Shown here: piece after piece, positions 18,885 to 30,099 of the stretch
Layout: each line of letters begins with the position of its first letter
Position numbering within the stretch: the first letter of the stretch is position 1
From: Antennarius striatus
Lineage: Eukaryota; Chordata; Actinopteri; Lophiiformes; Antennariidae
Direction: 5' to 3'
Assembly (NCBI RefSeq): GCF_040054535.1
Contig: NC_090785.1
Coordinates: 15,732,501 to 15,796,500 of the forward strand
DNA: 64,000 nt
Translations under genes and position numbers: made by a program
Notes under the pieces: generated by a model
Told to the model about the DNA's origin: nothing
The model's input: only the letters and a program-made list of their open reading frames with translations
Database searches by the model: none

Positions 18885-21800
18885 TTAATCGTCCGTGAGG
18901 TCCTGAACAAAAAGGACCTCGGAGCGACTCAGTCCAGCCTCTTTCAGTGTGGGAGGGTTGGGCTGCTCTTCAGTTGGAAGGCAGGGCAAGACTCGGCGAG
19001 GGAAGTTTGTTACTATCTGAAACTTCTCTGGGGACTCTTTCAATGAGAAAATGAAGTCGTATATTACCTGCAAAAGAAAAGAAAATAGAAAGTGAATACT
19101 CTGGAGATGAAGAAGAAAGACAAATGCTTTGCAATAATAGCCCATTTTAACATGTTCGACAGCAATGAGACATTTGGTGAGTTTATTTATGACAGTATCT
19201 GAGGAAAAAAATGTTTGGCTCAAACATACTGATTTTGTCATTTATGTTGTATAATCCTTATGAAATATTTATCAGATTGGAATTATTAATGCTCAAATTT
19301 GGTCTATTATGAACATTTACTATCTACTCATTTTCCCCATACTCAAAGTATGGAAACTAACACTACAGTAATCCCTCACGTGTTCAGGCTTCACTACATC
19401 GCTGATTTTTAGTAGGTAGTCACATGATACCGTACGCGCATGCTATTCGCTGATTGTTCTTGGAACGCATTAACCGCGAGTAACGAGGGATTACAGTATT
19501 TTCCGGACTATAAGGCGCACCTAAAAGCCTACAATTTTCTCAGAAACCTGTAGTGCGCCTTATAATCTGGTGCGCCTTGTATATGGATTAATATTCATAT
19601 TAATATTGGTTAAAAACATGATCCCTGAAAAAGAGCCGGCAGTCTGGCCGCCAGTCATGCCGCACTCCGCCACCAGAGGAGCCCCTTCTCAAGGCACTCG
19701 GGCCCACGCCCCCTAACAACGGTAGTCAAGGGGTGTCACCAGAGTCCCGGCTCTGACTGAGCTGCTCTCAGATGGTAGAGCAGACTGTAGGAGCACCGGT
19801 GATTACGTAGGGATACATAAGGAACTTTCAACAATTCTATTAATAAAGTTTGACTTACTGACTGATCTCAGTATTTCCTAACTATTTGGCGTCGGAAATA
19901 ACCCACTTTAAACTTAATTGGTCTTAAAAATGTCATTGTGCTGTCATCTGGAATCTAGTGACGGTCCATTCTATCAGTCTGTGGAAACACACGGAGAAAC
20001 TGGCATAAAGGTGAATGAAAGACCCTCAAAGTTGAACTACCAGCCTTTTCTGAAATTTCAAGAGCAGAGTCACTGCTAGACAAAGGTGTCTGTTGTGCTG
20101 CTGTTGCATTGATTTACAAATGTAGTTGATAGCTCTGGGGGGGGCGGAGGGGCGCATTCTGGCTTGTGTATTCTGTCTGAAGCGACGTGCTGTGAGATTC
20201 ACGGCGGTGAGACACCGATGTTAAAGTCAGTTCTAGGAGTAAAACAGCATCATATTTGCCAGTAAATTATCAGCCTGACATTAAAAACTAGTAAAAAGTT
20301 GTTTAGGACACACAGCAGCAAATAGCTGCACCTCACCTCCGACTGGACTACCAATCGATCGAAACAATATTTAATTAATAAACGAAGACGAACGTCGGAG
20401 CTTAAATATCTGCTTCGAACTTCAGATCAGGAAATAATCCGCTCTGTTCGCACTGACTCGTAATGAATTTAACCAGTTTTTAATGTCAGGTTTTTTAATA
20501 TGCGTGTTGACTTCTTTCTAAGATGGCAAAGTGATCAAGTGATCAGGTTTCCTTGATGAGGCTCAGAATGGCTTATTGACATAACAATAGGAGCCATTCA
20601 AAGGTAGTCAGGAAGTCATGACTGCAATCATGACTGCCTGAGCAGTGCTGCTCTATCTAGTGGACGGATTGCGCAACTACAGCACTGCAGTTTATCAAAT
20701 AAATTTTATTTATTTTTTATTGTGTGCGCCTTATAATCCAGTGCGCTTTATATATGAAATTAATTATAAAACAAAACAAATTATTGAGGGTGCGCCTTAT
20801 AGTCCAGTGCGTCTTATAGTGTGGACAATACTGTACTGTATATGCATTGGTTATACATCCTGTCCAAAATTACCCACAGGTGTTTAACTATGGGCACATG
20901 TCATAGTGAAATTAGTACTGAAATCCGTTAAATCCACCAGGTCAACATCCTGTGAACAGACGTCATAACTCACCGTCAGCGACTGTCCGAAGAGGAATCG
21001 TCTCTCTACTCGTGTATCATTGGGCATCTTAAATACTATTTTGACACTTTCTGGATCATCTGAAGGTGGTTCTGGGGGAAGACATTCTGATTTTCGCTCC
21101 TTCGCCTCTTCCAGTGTCTGGGCACAACAAAAAAATTTGAAATATTAATCAGCAAGAATTGCCATCCCGTGCTTCTCCGCCTCCAGGCAGAGATAACTGG
21201 AGCATAAATCCTTGTCTGGACATTGTACACGTGTTCAAGTAAAGGCTTTAAGGGTATTTATCAAAGAGCTCACAGGGAAAATCATCATATAGAACAACAA
21301 CATCACCTGATTCTCAATATCAGCACAAGAGAAGATCTTGCAGTGGATTAGTGCAAGTTCAATAAGACAAGAATAAAACTTAAAGCAATGTACACTATTT
21401 TCTGTACTATAAGGTGCACCGAAAATCCTAAAATTTTCTCATAATCCCGTAGTGCGCTTTATAATCCGATGCGCCTTGCATATGGATTAATATTAACATT
21501 AGTAGGGTGCCTCCTGGTGCATGCTGCAACAGGAGGCGAATATAAGACCCTTAAAGCTGAACTTCCAGCCTTTCCTGAAATTTCAAGAGCAGAGTCACAG
21601 CTAGACAAAGGTGTCTGGTGTGCTGCAATTGATTTGTAAATGTAGTTGAAAACAGAGCATTGCATTTGCGAGTAAATTAGCAGCCTGATATTAAAAACTA
21701 GTTAAAAAATTGTTTAGGACACACAGCAGCAAATAGCTGCACCTCACCTCCGACTGGACTACCAATCGATCGAAACAATATTTAATTAATAAACGAAGAC

Positions 21801-24800
21801 GAACGTCAGAGCTTAAATATCTGCTTCGAACTTCAGATCAGGAAATAATCCACCCTGTTTGAACTAAGTGGTCTGAATTTAACCAGTTTTTGATGTCAGG
21901 TTTTTTAATATCCGTGTTGACTTCTCTCAAAGATGGCAACGTGATCAAGTGATCAGGTTTCATTGATGAGGCTCAGAATGGCCTCATTGACATAATAGGG
22001 GCTGTTCATAGTTGATTAAAGGTCATGAATGCTCTATCTAGTGGACGGATAGCGCAACTACAGCCACTAGTTTTTTAAATCTATTTTATTTTTTATTTTT
22101 TTATGCGCCTTACAATCCGGTGCGCCTTATATATGAAATAAATTATAAAATGAACAATTCATTAGAGGTGTGCCTTATAATCCAATGCGCTTTATACTGT
22201 AAATACTGTAATTCAAGTGTTCTGAGATAGTTACATTGTTCTGAAACATCACAGCAGTTATCACAGCACAGCTGAGACGTTAAACTAATATTTTGTACAC
22301 CCTATTACAAAAAGTTTCCATGTTCAGTGTTTTATACAGATTTAAAGTAAAATCAGACTCACTCGCCGCCTTCGCTCCTCGGCGAGGGCAGTCTGTCGTA
22401 TTTTCTCCTCCTCCTGCCTTAGTTGCTCCTCCTCTTCTCTTTTCTTTCGGTCCTTCTCCTGGTCTGCTCGGAGGGAGGCCCGATAGGCCTCATCCTGCTG
22501 CTTCCTTAGCTCGTTGACCTGGTTCCTCTCCTCCCTGAAACATGTGTTCTTTTAAATTACAAAACTCTATAGCTGGTATAAAAGACGACAACATGAAACA
22601 AACTGCTACACGATGAAAATACTTGATTAACACGTCACAATTTCAGCCTGAATGTTTATCACAAAATACAGGAAGTTTTATGCAAACTTGTGACTGCTTC
22701 ACCTGATGTCACTCAGGTGAAGCAGTCTACCATAGATGGATTGATTACCGTTGAAGGCGTTCTGACATCAGATGTGTTTGGTTGGCATCCATGATGAATG
22801 TGAGCTGATTGATGAGGTCCTCTGGCTGAATGAGCCCCTCCAGTCGGCCCACGACTGTCATCTTATGGTCCTTCAGCATTATCATGGCAAGGAATGGATA
22901 TGTGTTCTCCCGCAATGCTTGGGACACTGAAACACCATCCAAGCATTATAATGTTAAATGTACTGCCAGTATGTATCTCAGTAATTTAAACTGCATGGTC
23001 GGCATGTTCACATTTCAAACACAAGCAAAACAAGTCGTATTCCATTTAGCACTCATATGGCAATAAGCTAGTGTCACATTCTTGATTACAAAGCCAACAT
23101 ACAGAAGGGGCAAAATGTAGTCAAAGCAAAAACACACACATGTGACAAAATCAGCATTCATATTGTTCCAGGAAAGAAAGCTTCAATGATTAGATTATTT
23201 TCACAACACACATATCTTTCTGATTCTTGTCTTGGGACAGTGTCACCCTCACAAACAGCGAATTCAAAGCTGTTTGTGGGGGGAGGACAAATACAATAGT
23301 GGACAATCAGCAAAGATAAAAGAGGATTCTCTTTCCATTTTCAAATCAGTCTGACTTTGTCTCAAATCTCGTTCGCATAAACATTAAGTTACAGTATGCC
23401 AAAATTTGCCATATGCCAACAACTGACCTAAAATAACAATACATTTGTGTACCTCTGTAGCCTTCAGGCTTGCTGGTTGAGCATGCCCAAAACAGCATCC
23501 GTGTGTTCAGGAAGGTTGCAACCTCTTCTGTACATAATGTAGAGCTATGAAATGACAAAATTAAAGCAAACCACATTTAACTCATTTTTCATGTGGATGT
23601 GAATATAAACACAAATGATCTAAAAATATGCTAAGTTCATGTGATTTCAAGTGACAAACTCTACAGTAATCATACTGTGTCTTCATTGAGAGTATCTGTA
23701 TCTGACTGTCTCTAAATGATGTAGGTCAATGAGGTACAAAGTATCATACCGGCAAAACTCATCAGTGTCTTGATGATCCTCCCCATGAAGGTACACTAAT
23801 AAGAAGCGGAGTTCCTGTTTGGCATCATTTAGTGCCTATAGGTATCAGGGTCAGCAAAGCAATGTTATAATTGACAGAGTAAAAATAAGTATAGTTTCTC
23901 ATTGTCACTCCATACATCTTAACCCACCTGGCTGTATGTTCCCTGGTAAAAAACAGGGTGTGATCTACCATATTTCTCTTCAAAACTATGAATGAAGGAC
24001 ACAACATCTCCAACAGGGTCTGTGACCCGACCACGAGGATCTGGCCTGACGAACCTCAGGGCAAACCTTGAGTGGGAAAAAAATATTGAGATCAAATACT
24101 TTTCTGCTGTCACTGTTACCTTCAAGAGTTAAAATTGTAATCACATTGCATGATGTACCTGAATATATCCAGGAGTGTGTAATACGTAAATCTGAAAGGT
24201 AGCATTATCAAGTAGTAACTCCATCCTAGTAATCCCTGGAAAGAGGAAACAATTTAGTAGTACCAATCAAATATGAAACGATAGATAATTATCTGTGATA
24301 TACTGTGACTTTTTAGAAAATTTAAATGCAACTGAAAACTAGAACCAAGGCAGTCAGAGACTGCAACATCCCGCAACACCCCTGAATTCAAAATTTTACC
24401 CTGACCTACTTGCATAAGTCAAAGATCAAAGCTAGTGCTCTAGCCTACTTCCATATATCAGAGCACTAGCTTTGATCTATGGTCGTACTCACACTGACCT
24501 TCTCCCTCGTCTTTCTATATTATCCGGTTCCTGTGTGTACAAAAAGTTGAAATTTGACCTTGACCTAGCTTTCTAAAGGTCAAGGTCATCTCATTTTCAT
24601 CCCTTTTGTAATGGGCTTTTGTTTCATCTTTCTATCTGCAGCAGTTGCGAAGATATTTGGTGGATGGACAAACGGACGGACACTGACAATTACAATACAT
24701 CACCGCTTTGAAGCGGGATGTATTGAAGACATCAGTTAGATTGTCTGCTCCATTGGTCAACTAACGTAGTACACAATTTTAAGTTAGAAATGTATCTGAG

Positions 24801-26203
24801 ATGTAAACCAAAGGAAGTCTAGTAAAGTCAAGCATATGCAAAAGTTGAACAGAGATTGTAATCTAAAGAACAAATGGGGGAAAGGAACTGTACACCTACC
24901 CTGGGCTGTGGCCTCGAGACGATGTAACTGTATACTCTATGGTCTGCTGTATTGACCTGCAATGGTCTGGATGGTGGAGGGTTAAACACACTGGGAACGC
25001 CTTCTTGCTCATTAAGTCTGTCTTGTACTGCAGCCTGAAACATTTGCATTTGAATCTGTTATAACTGGGTCCATTCTGTGGTCAACCCACAAGAAAACAA
25101 TGACGTCCGGACCAGAGCAATCCAGTACATGTTACAGAATCTGTAAAGGAATCAATTTGTACTATGACATTACCTCTATGTTCCAATTGTGCTGTTCTAG
25201 CGTCCGACGACATTGGTCCATTGATTCCAAACCTGTTAGGTCCTGTTAGACATTTAAACAAAGCCATGGATGAAAATGATCAAAAGAATACAGAAAATGA
25301 CGTTTGAAAATGTTTTAGTTAGCATATTACGTGCTATTAGATTTCAGCACAGATCCTATACAAGAGTTGTAATGAAAATAAACGTTAGTTAAATGACTGT
25401 CAAACAGTAAAAAAGAAGAATAAATAAAGCACATACCACTCAAACTCGAAATTAATGCCAACGTTTACACAGAAACAACATCCACGCCCTGACCGGGTGA
25501 CCAAAGGAGTTAGCCAGGTTGGCTCAAAAACAAGTCGTTTTTGTAGTTAGCTTACAGCTCTGTTCTAACAACGGTCGAACAGAAAACAAATTATGGGGGG
25601 GAATACACTCACGGGTTCGTCACAATACCAAATATTTTATTACGTTCAAATAAAAATAACTGCTTCGCTGATAAATTTCAGAGACACCTCGATCGTGACT
25701 GCTGTGTTAATGTTACCTCTGGAAGTCTTTGGTTAAAAGCTTCAAAAACATCAAGTTACCCAGGTTTATGTTAGCCTGGAGTGAAAATGTACTCTAAAAA
25801 TGATGCAAAATTAGTTTAACAGACAATCAAATACTTGATATATACGTATTTCTTCTTAATATCACAAACAAAGAAATTTAAGTGCAACCACGGCCTTTAA
25901 AGTCTGCTAACTTACCAGATATCTTAGCTAATGTTAGCTAGTTACGTTGTCGTTAGCTCTGGCTCAAGTTGATGGCTAAACGTTATGGGGCTAAGGGGTA
26001 ACGCTGACGAAGTTGGCTGTGCATAAAACGTTTAAACACACACGGTAACATCTATTTACGAGGATCCACTTTCAACAACAGCTTATTACTGTTGTATAAT
26101 TCAAACAGACGTGTTTTTGTATCAGATTTAGGTTCGTTACCTGAAATTGAAGGAGTTTTTCAGTCTGCGCCTGAGATAATTCTGGCTCCTCTGGCGCCGC
26201 CAT
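18885..26203 (-). CDS. faf2: FAS-associated factor 2 (UBXD8), p97/VCP adaptor
   Basis: Eleven coding exons in transcript order: 26203-26141, 25242-25174, 25034-24900, 24235-24159, 24066-23928, 23835-23750, 23544-23453, 22926-22749, 22534-22363, 21117-20974, 19067-18885. All junctions are GT-AG and in frame, giving 445 aa, the same length as human FAF2. The start MAAPEEPEL has a strong context (AAGATGG). Domains: UBA about 10-50; hydrophobic hairpin about 90-118 (LLGWSYYLIMLPF) that inserts into ER or lipid-droplet membrane; UAS thioredoxin-like domain about 130-280 (EEKYGRSHPVFYQGTYSQ, NTRMLFWACSTSKPEGYR); charged coiled coil about 285-350; C-terminal UBX ending FVQDLTDD. In the family it recruits p97 for ER-associated degradation and controls lipid-droplet turnover. 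A minus-strand poly(A) signal at 18668-18673 implies a short 3'UTR. Introns 9 and 10 carry MITEs. Confidence 0.97.
19367..19493. mobile_element. Short MITE with TAATCCCTC inverted ends
   Basis: Left end TAATCCCTCACG and right end AACGAGGGATTA form terminal inverted repeats about 127 bp apart, with CGCG-rich sequence just inside the right end. It has no coding capacity. Its right end runs directly into the start of the next MITE. Lies in faf2 intron 10. Confidence 0.65.
19492..20840. mobile_element. MITE family 'TATAAGGCGCAC', copy 1 (long)
   Basis: Ends are inverted: left CAGTATTTTCCGGACTATAA then GGCGCAC; the right end reads inward as CAGTATTGTCCACACTATAA then GACGCAC. Subterminal tandem motifs of the form GCGCCTTATAATCCGGT recur at both ends. 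The interior has no transposase. About 1.35 kb, with an extra GC-rich segment near 19630-19800 missing from copy 2. In faf2 intron 10. Confidence 0.75.
21391..22210. mobile_element. MITE family 'TATAAGGCGCAC', copy 2
   Basis: Same end motifs and the same internal blocks as copy 1. Examples are AATTTCAAGAGCAGAGTCAC and a long stretch from about 21715 to 21850 that is nearly identical to about 20305-20440. About 820 bp; lies in faf2 intron 9, same orientation as copy 1. Confidence 0.75.
22692..22727. repeat. Perfect 15-bp hairpin in faf2 intron 8
   Basis: GACTGCTTCACCTGA and TCAGGTGAAGCAGTC flank a 6-nt loop. In the faf2 transcript it lies about 22 nt downstream of the exon 8 splice donor (boundary at 22749) inside a 214-nt intron. 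Confidence 0.9.
24423..24725. repeat. Unclassified hairpin-rich repeat in faf2 intron 3
   Basis: Three inverted repeats in 300 bp. A 19-bp perfect pair lies at 24423-24441 / 24460-24478 with an 18-nt loop. A 12-bp perfect pair TGACCTTGACCT / AGGTCAAGGTCA lies at 24555-24566 / 24577-24588. A terminal palindrome at about 24694-24725 is built on CCGCTTTGAAGCGG flanked by AATACATC/GATGTATT. It has no coding capacity and looks like a non-autonomous element; the terminal hairpin recalls Helitron ends, but no CTRR end was confirmed. Confidence 0.55.
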
Positions 26204-26206
26204 CTT
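26196..26206 (-). promoter_or_regulatory. faf2: YY1-type site over the faf2 start codon
   Basis: Reads AAGATGGCGGC on the minus strand, matching the YY1 core with the ATG being the faf2 initiator. This arrangement is known for TATA-less housekeeping promoters, where YY1 binds just downstream of transcription start. Confidence 0.65.
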
Positions 26207-26299
26207 ACCTCGCCAATAATCTAGCAAGGCGTAACAACGTAAACTGTCTCTTCCTGATGCGAGGTGTGACGTCACAACCTCCACTGAATGCTGCCCCCT

Positions 26300-27860
26300 A
26301 GCGTTCTGGATGATAACCGGCGGAACTTCCTTTTTTATCATCTCACAATCCAAACATTTCACGAAACACTAGCAATTTTGAAAAATCTGTACTAAACATC
26401 TGTAATAAAAATATCTCAATATTATGGTCCCTTGTCATCATAGGTTTGAAGTCTATCAGCAGTGTTTTAGATCAGCTGCAGTTGTTGAATGTTAGTCTGC
26501 TGATACCAGAATAAAGTCCATTGCAGTCAACTAATCTAGACAAAATTAAATCATGGATGACCTTCACTCACTCAGAGGACGTGAGGAAGGACCTGGCTCT
26601 GGGTGGTCGTCTCAATCACTGGGAAGAGCAGGAATCTCCAACCACAACAGAGGCCATAGGTGACAAATGACAGCTAGCCAAACCTCTGTAACTTTGTTAG
26701 AAAAAGACTTTAAAAATTCCTCACATTTCTCAGTGGACCTTTCAGCAGGGATCCAATCTCAGGGTTTAATGCTTTATTAAATTCTGGGATTGTGACCCTG
26801 TTTAGCAATAAGATCAGACAAATGTGCGTATGTGTGTGCGTGTGTGTTCTATCTTGATTGTGCTCTGATAGGAAGATACTGTATTCAACATTTTAGGGAA
26901 CACAGCTGATACACTCTTTGTCATGTTGTACTTTTTCTATCTTCTCTCTACCTTTCAGTATAGATCAGTATGGAAGGTTTGGGGTCACAAGACAGGAGTT
27001 GAGCAGACACAACAATCAGCCAAGTTCACACCATTCTTCTTCTTTAGAGTGGTCAACTATGTGTCCGTTGTTATGGCTCGGCTGCTTCCCATGTTTGGGT
27101 GAATTAAAAGAATCTACAATTTAAAACCAGAATAAGAAATAAGTACAACACACATGAATATTAAAATAACAGAGAATGATGACTCATATTTTAACACAAT
27201 GACTAATAAAAGTTCATAACTAAAACGTTGACAGTAAATAGCTGATTCATTGTTCAAAATAAGAAAATCAAAGGTCAAGAAGCAATCAAGCGAGTCTGAG
27301 AAGAACTGAAACTCCTTTAGTGACTCTTTCAAGACAACCAACCCCTAGAATTTAGAATGACGTCAACGTCAACATCACGTTGTTACTGAAGAAAGACGTT
27401 TTCATTAAAGGCCCCAGATATAAATTTTATGGGTTCACTGTCATCATATGGTCAAACATTCCACCACACTTCATGAAAATCTGTCATGTGTTTATGTAAT
27501 CTTTCCAACAAACCTATGCAGAAGAAAAAAATCTCCTTGGGAAATAAACAAAAAAAGAAAAAACCTTTACAAAAAGGTGTTCTGGCCATTTTTTTTTGCA
27601 ATGCAAAACTAAACATGTTGAACATGAAATGATATTATGCAGAGATTTGTATTTTCCTCCCGACAACTTTTCTCAATAGAAGAAAATTCAGCGATTTGTG
27701 TGATAATTTCTCTCATTCAGTTGTCATTAGGATCGAGTACAGGATTGACGTTACTGACAAGAACTAGGACATAGAAAAATCCGGTATTGATAATGTGTTA
27801 ATATATAGTTAAATACTATGCTGTAAGCACTCAATTTGAAATGTTTTGGCTTGAAATGTT
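26300..27860. other. Intergenic between faf2 promoter and pin4 3' end
   Basis: AT-rich, no supported exon and no clear repeat ends. Upstream of faf2 on the minus strand and downstream of pin4. Confidence 0.5.
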
Positions 27861-28267
27861 TTTCAAGTTTATTTTGGTCTTTTCACATGCCTTTGTAGTT
27901 AGCTCCTCAGTTCACCTGTATGTGATGAATATATTTTAAAAAAGACAAGATAGAAATAAACAGTCATACATGAATTTCCCAGACATATTTTTTTTACTTT
28001 CCAACAGGCACACTGTTGTTCATGTGAATTTGTTTGGCCACAATGTTCGTGTAGTAAAAATCTACAGTCAGCCAAAACTGGTGTATTAACTTTTGGAGAA
28101 AGTCAAAGCAGACACAGAAGGGTTATTTAATGATCTTCTTCTTAAACACTCCACACACTGAAAACCAAAAACTGCATTGAAACAGTGAGATCAGGAAGTG
28201 ATCAGTTTCACAATAAAGTACACCGTAGAGTTTGTCTTCAGTGTGTGAGGCATTGAGCCATCCAACC

Positions 28268-30083
28268 TCACTTCTTTCCCTCTACCATAATAATGTGGTA
28301 CCCAAACTTTGTCTTAACAGGAGGATCTGTGTAAACAGGTTTATCCATGGAGCTGACAGGAAGGGCAAACGCTGCATCCTGGAAAGGTCCGACCATCGAC
28401 CCTCTTGTCATCCACCCAAGATCACCCTGTCATTAACACAAAAATCCAGATTTAAAAAACACAGTGAAGATGATATGGATGCTGATGCAATAAATACGTA
28501 AATGATAATGAAAGAAAACATTAAGCGGGTTAAAAGGGCGAACCGTACCGAAAAGCTGTGACAAAACAGGAACTTAAAACTTGTATTTTTAACCAGTTTG
28601 ATCACTATAATTAGCTCACACATGACAATGTGAAATAAAAACAAAGATGGAGCAATAGTGTGTGCAATAGAGGAGTAAAGAACTGCTTTAATCATCAGTC
28701 TGGAATTCACCTCCAGTGACAGATCATGATGAGTTTCGTGTTTGTGCGCCATCACGCAAGTATTGATTCTATATTACATCACTGAATAAACAAAAGGCCG
28801 TTCTTACTCCTTGTCTGGCTTTATCTTCACTATATTGCGATGCCACTTCACTAAAACGAACACCAGCCTTCAGCTTTTCCATGGCCTCCATGCATTTACC
28901 ATGTTTTTCACAGAGGATATGTCGAACCTGGGGACAAAGAACAGATCATTATAGCCATTTAAACATTTTGGAGTGATTGTTAGAATGCAAGAAAAGCTAA
29001 TTTTTATAACAGTAAAGGATTCCAACGGTGTCTCATACATGCAGGTAGAAGGTACTCAGAGAGCTCATACTTCCACCCACACCAGTGTCACTGTTACAAC
29101 CTGAACAAAAGGAATTAAGACTGTTTTCTCAACCAGACCGTATGGTAATTTGTCTTGTCTGACCTTTTAAGGACAATAATTCATCATGGCACAAAGTGCA
29201 CATCAAAACCTATGGTGATGTCATCTTGATGACATTGCTAAAACCCTATTTGTATTAAATCACATTAGTTTGCGCCATTTCCTTCATGCTGGTAACGGAT
29301 TACTACCATGTTTACTAACATGTTTATCATCAGGAGTTTGTGAATTATCCATACACATAATTCCCCATTAAGGCAGCTTTTCACCTTTTTGACACATATG
29401 AAATCCTCCTGAGTGACTGACTCTGCCTTGTCTCCACTCGTCTGGGTTACCCTTATGTGTTTCAACAGATACTGGACCCCCACCCCAACATTTGATGCTG
29501 ATTCCAGATCATGAGATGGATCACAATCACATGCAAACAGCAGGACAGAATCATTTTTATCTTTCTTTTATTGCCAAAATGAGAAAGAAAAAAAAAGGCC
29601 CTATCCGACAATGTGGAAGTGGAAAAACTGATCCAGAACCTGACTCCATATCCAAAACCACATTAAGAAGTATTCACCTCTTTAAGGCAATCCTTCAAAA
29701 ATAGTCCTCACTCATTGATATTGTGAACAAACAAGCCAATGCAAGCTATCACAGTTGATTTTTTTTTGTTTTATGTGAGCCAGAACTGATGATTAAGAAG
29801 CCATTTTGCGTTTGTAGCTTTATAAAAATAGTCTTGAAAGAACACCACACACCGCTTCCTTCACGCCTGAGAAGGACTAATATTTACCTTCACAGACGTT
29901 CCTCCCTTTGCTGCTTTCTCTTTCTTGTCAGAGTCTGCGCTTCCTGAAGCAGCTCCTGTGGACGTAGAGAATGTTAACCCACACGTCTACTGAAGCTCAC
30001 AGTTAATTACACGCCATTAACAGCGGATAAACAATGGGAGACTAACCTTTACCGCCTTTACCACCTTTTCCCTTTGGTGGCAT
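28268..30083 (-). CDS. pin4: Parvulin-14 (Par14/EPVH) peptidyl-prolyl isomerase
   Basis: Four coding exons in transcript order: 30083-30047, 29955-29888, 28927-28808, 28426-28268, all GT-AG and in frame, giving 127 aa (human Par14 about 131). The basic, Gly/Lys-rich N-terminus ([13 protein letters not shown]) is the family's nuclear/DNA and pre-ribosome binding region. Residues about 36-127 form the parvulin PPIase fold: [43 protein letters not shown] and the C-terminal [12 protein letters not shown]. There is no WW domain, which separates it from PIN1. The family isomerises prolyl bonds and works in ribosome biogenesis and chromatin. A minus-strand AATAAA at 27868-27873 gives a 3'UTR near 400 nt. 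The start codon is the only ATG before the conserved MPPKGK motif. Confidence 0.96.
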
Positions 30084-30099
30084 TTTGCACTGAAGTGTA

